This document shows, in pieces, positions 39,330 through 43,557 of a DNA stretch of 43,557 nt. This DNA comes from Ruminococcus sp. Its GTDB lineage: Bacteria; Bacillota; Clostridia; Oscillospirales; Ruminococcaceae. The DNA lies in the NCBI GenBank assembly GCA_017484095.1, contig JAFUTU010000056.1, forward strand, positions 1 through 43,557. The letters are read 5' to 3'. How positions within the stretch are numbered: the stretch's first letter is position 1; each line of letters starts with the position of its first letter. The notes beneath the pieces were generated by a model. The model was given only the letters and a program-made list of their open reading frames with translations, was not told where the DNA came from and did not search any database. The position numbers and the translations under genes were made by a program.

Positions 39330-41897
39330 TTAATAGTTCAGCTCCGTACCGTAAATATACTCTCCGCCTATATATCTTACTGAACGCACCGTCAGCACGG
39401 GTGCGTTCTTTTTCATCTCATTTATATAGTCAGCAGGCTCTTTCATAGACATAAACTTTATCTTCTTAGCAGTGCGCTCAAGCTTCATGGTTTTAACAGT
39501 ATATACCGCACACTCATCGGGCGCCATGCTCGTTCCTCTAGGAGTATAAGCGGTGCTCATCGCAGAAGCCTCCGCAGGTCTGTAATCAAGCGCGCCTGCT
39601 TTGCCCAGCACGATATCGAACTCAAAGTCCTTACTGTCACAGTACTGTCCCTTTCCGAGTACCGTCACCTTTGCCCTGCCGAGAGATATATTATTCGTAT
39701 ACACAACATCATAGTCAACATCTCTCACCAGCTCACAGCCGTCAAGATAAACATTGAACATAGGCGTGCTCGCAGAGCCTGTGTAAACAACGCTCTCGGG
39801 GATATCTGATTCACAAGCAGATATAGAAAGGTGCGTTCTCAGGGTAACATCGGCATTTTTACCTTCGTATTCGCCGCTTTCGGTATTTATAACGCCTACC
39901 ACCTCATAGGTATACCTTGTTGCCGGCAGAGCCGTCTCATCGGTATAGGCTGTATCCTCAGTCTCTGAAAGGAAAACAAAGTCGCCGTCATTAAGGTTCA
40001 CCCTTCTGTAAACGCGGTAGCTTTCCGCCATTGAGATCTCGTTCCAGCTTAGCTCTACCGTGGTGCTGGTTACCTTATCCGTGCCGAAGTTTTTCGCACT
40101 GTTAAGATAGATATAGCTGTCCTCATCGGCAAAGATGTTACCCTTGCCGTTGTTGTCAAAGGTATCGGTGCTTATGTAGACTGTTGAGCCTCCGGTGGCT
40201 TTTATGCCGTAATTCGTGCTGTTAGATGCATCATTCGCATAATACTTAACTACCGAGCCTTCTTCTGCAGCCAGAGCATTTGAGGCGCTTTCACTGAATT
40301 CATTTCCGCCAGCCTCGACAGAAGACCCCTTAAGCAGCAGAGAATGACCCCCTGCGGTATCAACCTTATTGTACATTATTTTCATAGTTTTGCAGCCGTC
40401 TGCCACCCTTATACCGTGAGACGACGGAGCAGAAACTATATTTGATTCTATGTCGCACTCATTTGAGCCCGACACCGATATACCGTTACCCTTTGAGCTG
40501 TAAACGGAATTTGAAGTGATGATATTTCCTCTTCCGCCCGAAACGTATATGGCGTCACCAATTCCGCCCGAGAGGTTATTTCTTGTTATCGTCACGTCAG
40601 CACAGCCCGAGGTGCTTATCGTCTGTGCTGAGGAAAGGTGCTTGTCCTCGGAATTGAAGGTGATGTCGTTCGAGTCGATGAACACTCCCGAGCTGTCTAA
40701 CATTGCGATAGCAGAGCCTGCTGAACAAATATTGTTGCCTATTATCTTGACTCCCCTGACGGCGAAGTTATAGTTTGGCAGATATGAACTGCCCGAAACA
40801 TACTTGCCGTACAGCCTGATAGCATACGGCTTCGGAACATAACCCGTTACCTTGTTTTTTATGGTGTTGTTTCTAATGATTATATTTGCGTTGTCGTTGA
40901 TCTTGTCCGTTCCTGCGCCCGACCAGCCGTAATAATACTCCATAGAATCAAGTGCCATATGCTTTATATCTATGGCATTGCCGCAGGAGCTAATGTCGTT
41001 GTTCTCAATAATGCAAGCCTTATAGTTTATCATCGGTATGGCTGAGCCGCTAAGCTTCTCGAATTTATTTCCCGAGATAACTATATTTGTATAGTAAACC
41101 CCCAGCATTGCCGAATGTGAACCTATTGCCCTGTCAAGGTCATGGAAATAGCAGTTTTTTATCACAACGTTGTCGCAGGGTGTATTGTCAAACGGGGCAT
41201 AGCTGTTGAAAACGCTCGAATTTATCATCGTATCGAGCTGTATAGCCTCTTTTCTGTCCTTTCCTGTAAAGCCGCACACCTCACAGCCCTCGATAGTTAC
41301 TCTCCTTGCACCGCCGAGTTCAATATGATGACCGTTGTAGTTGTTTTTTATGACTGCATTTTTTATAACAAGATCGCTCAGATGACCGAACCTCATATTC
41401 GAGAATTCATAGCTTGAAGCGGAAGGACTTCCGTCCCATATGCCGCCCTCTATCATGATATCCTTATCTCCGTCATATCCGCCCTTGTTGTTTGCCTGCG
41501 CGTTCCTTATGATGCTTCCTGCCGCATGATTTCTTACCATAACGGCGTTCTCATCGGCGCATACCCACGTATGGGAATATATGTACAGGGTCTTACCTAA
41601 AATATACCTGCCCTCTGGAACATTTATCTTTACGATCACACTGTCCGAGCCTTCATCTTTTGCCGTATCAAGAGCTTTCTGAAATGCAGCGGCAGAGTTT
41701 TTCTTTCCCTCGGGGTCTGCACCCAGATCAACTACATTTATCTCGACCGTTGAGTCATACTTAACAGCCGCGCCCGAAGCGTTTGTGCCCGAAACGGTAG
41801 AGTAATCATATTCTGCAAAAGCCTTTAAAGACAAAAACACTGCCGAAACTATAAGTACGGCAGCGAAGGCAATAAGGCTCCTTGAAATGCGAACCAA
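39330..41897 (-). CDS. Large secreted right-handed beta-helix protein with fibronectin-like domain
   Basis: 855 aa. Start is TTG at 41897 (with AAAGGA upstream); no in-frame ATG precedes the signal peptide. Signal peptide to about residue 28 (LIVSAVFLSLKAFA). VDLGADPEGKKNSAAAFQKALD is the standard opening of pectate-lyase-like beta-helices. Then many short repeats of the form N-x-I-x-x-N (VTIEGCEVCGF, IVISGNKF, IIIRNNTI, VTITRNNLSG) up to about residue 580. A fibronectin-III-like domain (VELSWNEISMAESYRVYRR ... TRYTYEVVGV) and two beta-rich domains complete it. No catalytic residues can be assigned; carbohydrate binding or lyase activity is inference. Confidence 0.85.
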   Translation of the reverse strand: MVRISRSLIAFAAVLIVSAVFLSLKAFAEYDYSTVSGTNASGAAVKYDSTVEINVVDLGADPEGKKNSAAAFQKALDTAKDEGSDSVIVKINVPEGRYILGKTLYIYSHTWVCADENAVMVRNHAAGSIIRNAQANNKGGYDGDKDIMIEGGIWDGSPSASSYEFSNMRFGHLSDLVIKNAVIKNNYNGHHIELGGARRVTIEGCEVCGFTGKDRKEAIQLDTMINSSVFNSYAPFDNTPCDNVVIKNCYFHDLDRAIGSHSAMLGVYYTNIVISGNKFEKLSGSAIPMINYKACIIENNDISSCGNAIDIKHMALDSMEYYYGWSGAGTDKINDNANIIIRNNTIKNKVTGYVPKPYAIRLYGKYVSGSSYLPNYNFAVRGVKIIGNNICSAGSAIAMLDSSGVFIDSNDITFNSEDKHLSSAQTISTSGCADVTITRNNLSGGIGDAIYVSGGRGNIITSNSVYSSKGNGISVSGSNECDIESNIVSAPSSHGIRVADGCKTMKIMYNKVDTAGGHSLLLKGSSVEAGGNEFSESASNALAAEEGSVVKYYANDASNSTNYGIKATGGSTVYISTDTFDNNGKGNIFADEDSYIYLNSAKNFGTDKVTSTTVELSWNEISMAESYRVYRRVNLNDGDFVFLSETEDTAYTDETALPATRYTYEVVGVINTESGEYEGKNADVTLRTHLSISACESDIPESVVYTGSASTPMFNVYLDGCELVRDVDYDVVYTNNISLGRAKVTVLGKGQYCDSKDFEFDIVLGKAGALDYRPAEASAMSTAYTPRGTSMAPDECAVYTVKTMKLERTAKKIKFMSMKEPADYINEMKKNAPVLTVRSVRYIGGEYIYGTELNY

Positions 41898-41904
41898 TTT
41901 TACG

Positions 41905-41975
41905 ATCTTTCCTTTCGTTATCCCGCAGATTACCTATCCTGCGGAGCGTTTTTTTGTATCTTTACGCTCCAAAAA
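41905..41975 (-). promoter_or_regulatory. Structured 5' leader of the beta-helix gene
   Basis: The transcript start falls near 41985. Between it and the start codon two hairpins are visible on the minus strand: GGAGCG / CGCTCC around an A-rich loop, and CCGCAG / CTGCGG around GATAGGTAAT. No known riboswitch was recognised. They may affect stability or translation. Confidence 0.4.
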
Positions 41976-41991
41976 TTTTTACCCGAAGATT

Positions 41992-42038
41992 ATTATAACA
42001 TATAATCACAAAAATGTAAAGACGCGTGAATAAAAAAC
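41992..42038 (-). promoter_or_regulatory. Promoter of the beta-helix gene with the shared upstream box
   Basis: Minus strand TTTACA at 42020-42015, 17-base spacer, TATAAT at 41997-41992. CACGCGTC and a T run lie directly upstream. Confidence 0.8.
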
Positions 42039-42065
42039 TTGTGTTCACAGTTTTATGCGCGATGT

Positions 42066-42131
42066 CCAGCCGTGCGGCGAGCACTTATAACATATAATCA
42101 TAAAAATGTAAAGACGCGAGAAGCAAAAAAA
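42066..42131 (-). repeat. Partial second copy of the beta-helix promoter plus a repeat fragment
   Basis: Bases 42085-42118 repeat 41993-42026 almost exactly (TTATAACATATAATCA, AAAAATGTAAAGACGCG), including -35 TTTACA, 17-base spacer and TATAAG -10. Between the copies lies AGCCGTGCGGCGAGCAC (42068-42084), a fragment of the mosaic repeat. The second copy could still be a promoter in tandem. Confidence 0.7.
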
Positions 42132-42179
42132 TAATCCGTTCATAGACAGTGCTTATTTTAAAATAAGCTTCACGCCCTG

Positions 42180-42300
42180 TTAGGGGGCTTTCCGATCGCC
42201 CCCTAGCAGCGACTGTGTCGGCTGCTACCCCTTCGGGTATATATAGGATAGATAGAAAAAATATTGGAGCTGATATTTTTTCAAGGTTCGCACGGCGAGC
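42180..42300 (-). repeat. Mosaic intergenic repeat, copy near 42.2 kb
   Basis: Reverse complement of the 8919 module: TAGGGGGCTTTCCGATC, CCTAGCAGCGACTG, GGCTGCTACCCCTTCGGGT. A further piece CAAGGTTCGCACGGCGAGC (42283-42301) overlaps the last codons of spoIIID. Confidence 0.75.
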
Positions 42301-42538
42301 GCAGATATTTTGCTCTTGTGGCTTTTCCTCCGCGGATATGGCGTTCCTCCTTATTCTTATCCAGAAGCTTTCTGACCTCTTTATAAAGAGAGGGCGAATA
42401 CTCTCTCAACCTTTCGCTGACATCTTTATGTACCGTGGATTTGCTTATTCCAAAGGCTTTGGCACAGGCTCTGACAGTGCAGCCCTTTGATATCATATAT
42501 TCCCCCAAGACCACGCAGCGCGGCTTATCGGAGATCAT
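42281..42538 (-). CDS. spoIIID: Sporulation transcription regulator SpoIIID
   Basis: 85 aa. Start ATG 42538 (MISDKPRCVVLGEYM) behind GGAGA; an ORF start further upstream has no site. The helix-turn-helix RACAKAFGISKSTVHKDVSERL matches SpoIIID, which controls mother-cell genes during sporulation. The typical basic motif RHIRGGKATRAKYL follows near the end. The last six residues (RSPCEP) and the stop are encoded inside a mosaic repeat fragment, so the natural C-terminus may have been replaced. The gene suggests a spore-forming ancestry. Confidence 0.93.
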   Translation of the reverse strand: MISDKPRCVVLGEYMISKGCTVRACAKAFGISKSTVHKDVSERLREYSPSLYKEVRKLLDKNKEERHIRGGKATRAKYLRSPCEP

Positions 42539-42634
42539 GATCGTTCTCCAGATTCGTATAAAGCATAATAACACCCCTTATAATATTTGACTTACCGTCC
42601 TTAATACTATATTCAGGGAGCTGAGCATATATGC

Positions 42635-42670
42635 AAAAAAATCCCTGCTCTGCATTTACAGAACAGGGAT
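42635..42670 (-). terminator. Terminator of the ABC transporter operon
   Basis: Minus strand 12-bp stem ATCCCTGTTCTG / CAGAGCAGGGAT (one G-T pair), TAAATG loop, then seven T. Confidence 0.88.
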
Positions 42671-42674
42671 ACTT

Positions 42675-43400
42675 TCATATTATCTTCGAGAGAAACTCAA
42701 TAAGTCTCGGGTTTTTAGGGTTCGAGAAGAACTCCTGAGGTGGTGCCTGCTCAAGTATGGCACCGTCCGCCATGAACATAACTCTCGAGGCTACCTCCTT
42801 GGCAAAGCCCATCTCATGAGTGACAACTGCCATCGTCATGCCGTCGTCAGCAAGCTTTTTCATAAGTTGCAGCACCTCGCCGACCATTTCAGGGTCAAGT
42901 GCCGAGGTCGGCTCATCGAACAGTATCATCTCGGGATTCATAGCCAGCGCCCTTGCGATAGCCACTCTCTGCTTCTGTCCCCCCGAAAGAGTTGAGGGGT
43001 ATACATCTGCCTTATCGGGCAGACCTATCACCTCCAGCAGCTCCTCCGCCTTGTCAGCTGCCTCTTCCTTGCTCATTATACCGAGCTTTTCGGGCGCAAG
43101 AGTTATATTCTGTTTTATCGTCAGGTGTGGGAACAGATTAAAATGCTGGAACACCATTCCCATTTTCATTCTAAGCTTATTGAGCTCATGCTCGCTTGCT
43201 TTGGTAAGGTCACTGCCCTCAAAAACTATCTCGCCAGAGGTCGGCCTCTCCAGCATATTAAGGCACCTGAGAAAAGTAGACTTTCCTGAACCCGAAGGCC
43301 CGACTATAACTACCTTTTCGCCCTTTTCTATCTTTTCGTTTATACCGTTAAGTACCGTCACACCGCTGAAGGACTTGACGAGGTTTTTAATTTCTATCAC
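42675..43400 (-). CDS. Polar amino acid ABC transporter, ATP-binding protein (GlnQ type)
   Basis: 241 aa, the usual length for GlnQ-type proteins. Start is GTG at 43400 (reads [11 protein letters not shown]), inside the end of the permease gene; AAAGGAG lies 11 bases upstream. Walker A GPSGSGKS (34-41), Q-loop [12 protein letters not shown], signature [15 protein letters not shown], Walker [14 protein letters not shown] and the switch His in VVTHEMGFA are all intact. Substrate is a polar amino acid by family; which one is unknown. It is the last gene of the transporter operon. Confidence 0.95.
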   Translation of the reverse strand: MIEIKNLVKSFSGVTVLNGINEKIEKGEKVVIVGPSGSGKSTFLRCLNMLERPTSGEIVFEGSDLTKASEHELNKLRMKMGMVFQHFNLFPHLTIKQNITLAPEKLGIMSKEEAADKAEELLEVIGLPDKADVYPSTLSGGQKQRVAIARALAMNPEMILFDEPTSALDPEMVGEVLQLMKKLADDGMTMAVVTHEMGFAKEVASRVMFMADGAILEQAPPQEFFSNPKNPRLIEFLSKII

Positions 43401-43557
43401 TTTTCGCCAGTCTCCTTTCAAGCCGCATAACAAGATGCGAAAGAATCATTACCATTATAAGATATATCACAGCCACTGCGATAAGCGGCATAAATGCGCT
43501 GTATGTCTTTGACCTGATGATGTCTCCGCCCTTGGTAAGGTCAACAATACCTATGTA
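43387..43557 (-). CDS. Polar amino acid ABC transporter permease, C-terminal part (runs off right edge)
   Basis: The last 56 residues are visible: [16 protein letters not shown], then a transmembrane segment ([18 protein letters not shown]) and the basic tail [14 protein letters not shown] before TAA at 43387. This is the typical end of HisM/GlnP-type permeases. It overlaps the ATPase start by 14 bases. The rest of the gene and any binding-protein gene lie outside the window. Confidence 0.88.
   Translation of the reverse strand, partial: YIGIVDLTKGGDIIRSKTYSAFMPLIAVAVIYLIMVMILSHLVMRLERRLAKSDRN

Noticed and set aside
41993..42118. Two direct repeats as the start of a CRISPR array
   Set aside because: Only two copies, and they contain a promoter; the spacer is a fragment of a dispersed repeat.

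Overview
The window looks like a chromosomal segment of a Ruminococcus-like member of the Oscillospiraceae (Clostridia). The case rests on several things: near-consensus sigma-A promoters with 17-bp spacers, AGGAGG-type ribosome binding sites, intrinsic terminators, a SpoIIID gene, a T-box leader, Thr/Glu/Pro-rich surface lipoproteins, a cohesin-like surface protein, and the 2-hydroxyacyl-CoA dehydratase activase family. All coordinates and motifs were read by hand; no database search was run.

Layout. 1-4.7 kb: the packaging and head genes of a tailed phage on the minus strand (small terminase, large terminase, portal, prohead protease, start of the major capsid protein), running off the left edge. 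5.0-8.9 kb: glycogen phosphorylase and a PLP-dependent sulfur amino acid enzyme. 9.2-14.2 kb: endonuclease III, a DUF5662 protein, a cysteine-cluster protein, then a DUF6106-like membrane protein with acpS and nnrD, and a small lipoprotein. 14.2-16.5 kb: two secreted surface proteins on the minus strand. 16.7-18.3 kb: an ImmR/ImmA-type repressor-protease pair with a divergent sigma-region-4-like phage regulator and palindromic operators. 18.4-21.1 kb: a membrane-anchored von Willebrand A protein with calcium-loop repeats, then tRNA-Thr(GGT). 21.2-26.2 kb: a tightly coupled operon of a dehydratase activase, a dehydratase-like protein and a class II Fic protein, divergent from a LacI-type sensor fused to GGDEF. 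28.3-31.0 kb: a cohesin-like surface protein, then panT-coaX for pantothenate uptake and phosphorylation. 31.1-36.3 kb: rimO-pgsA, a cysteine T-box, then cysE-cysS and a membrane-bound cyclophilin-like protein. 36.7-38.6 kb: a 91-aa protein resembling the glycyl-radical C-terminus of NrdD, an amidohydrolase and an SH3 lipoprotein. 38.7-43.6 kb: a structured intergenic element, an AT-rich orphan, a large beta-helix surface protein, spoIIID, and an amino acid ABC transporter running off the right edge.

Two signals cross gene boundaries. First, a family of mosaic GC-rich intergenic repeats recurs near 7.5, 8.9, 20.8, 36.4, 38.8 and 42.2 kb in both orientations, built from shared modules. Second, at least five promoters carry the same upstream box (a T run, then a core close to ACGCGTC abutting a TTTACT/TTTACA -35). 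The most unusual gene-level observations are the stand-alone NrdD-like glycyl-radical domain, the activase-dehydratase-Fic operon, and phage packaging and regulatory modules lying apart among housekeeping genes.
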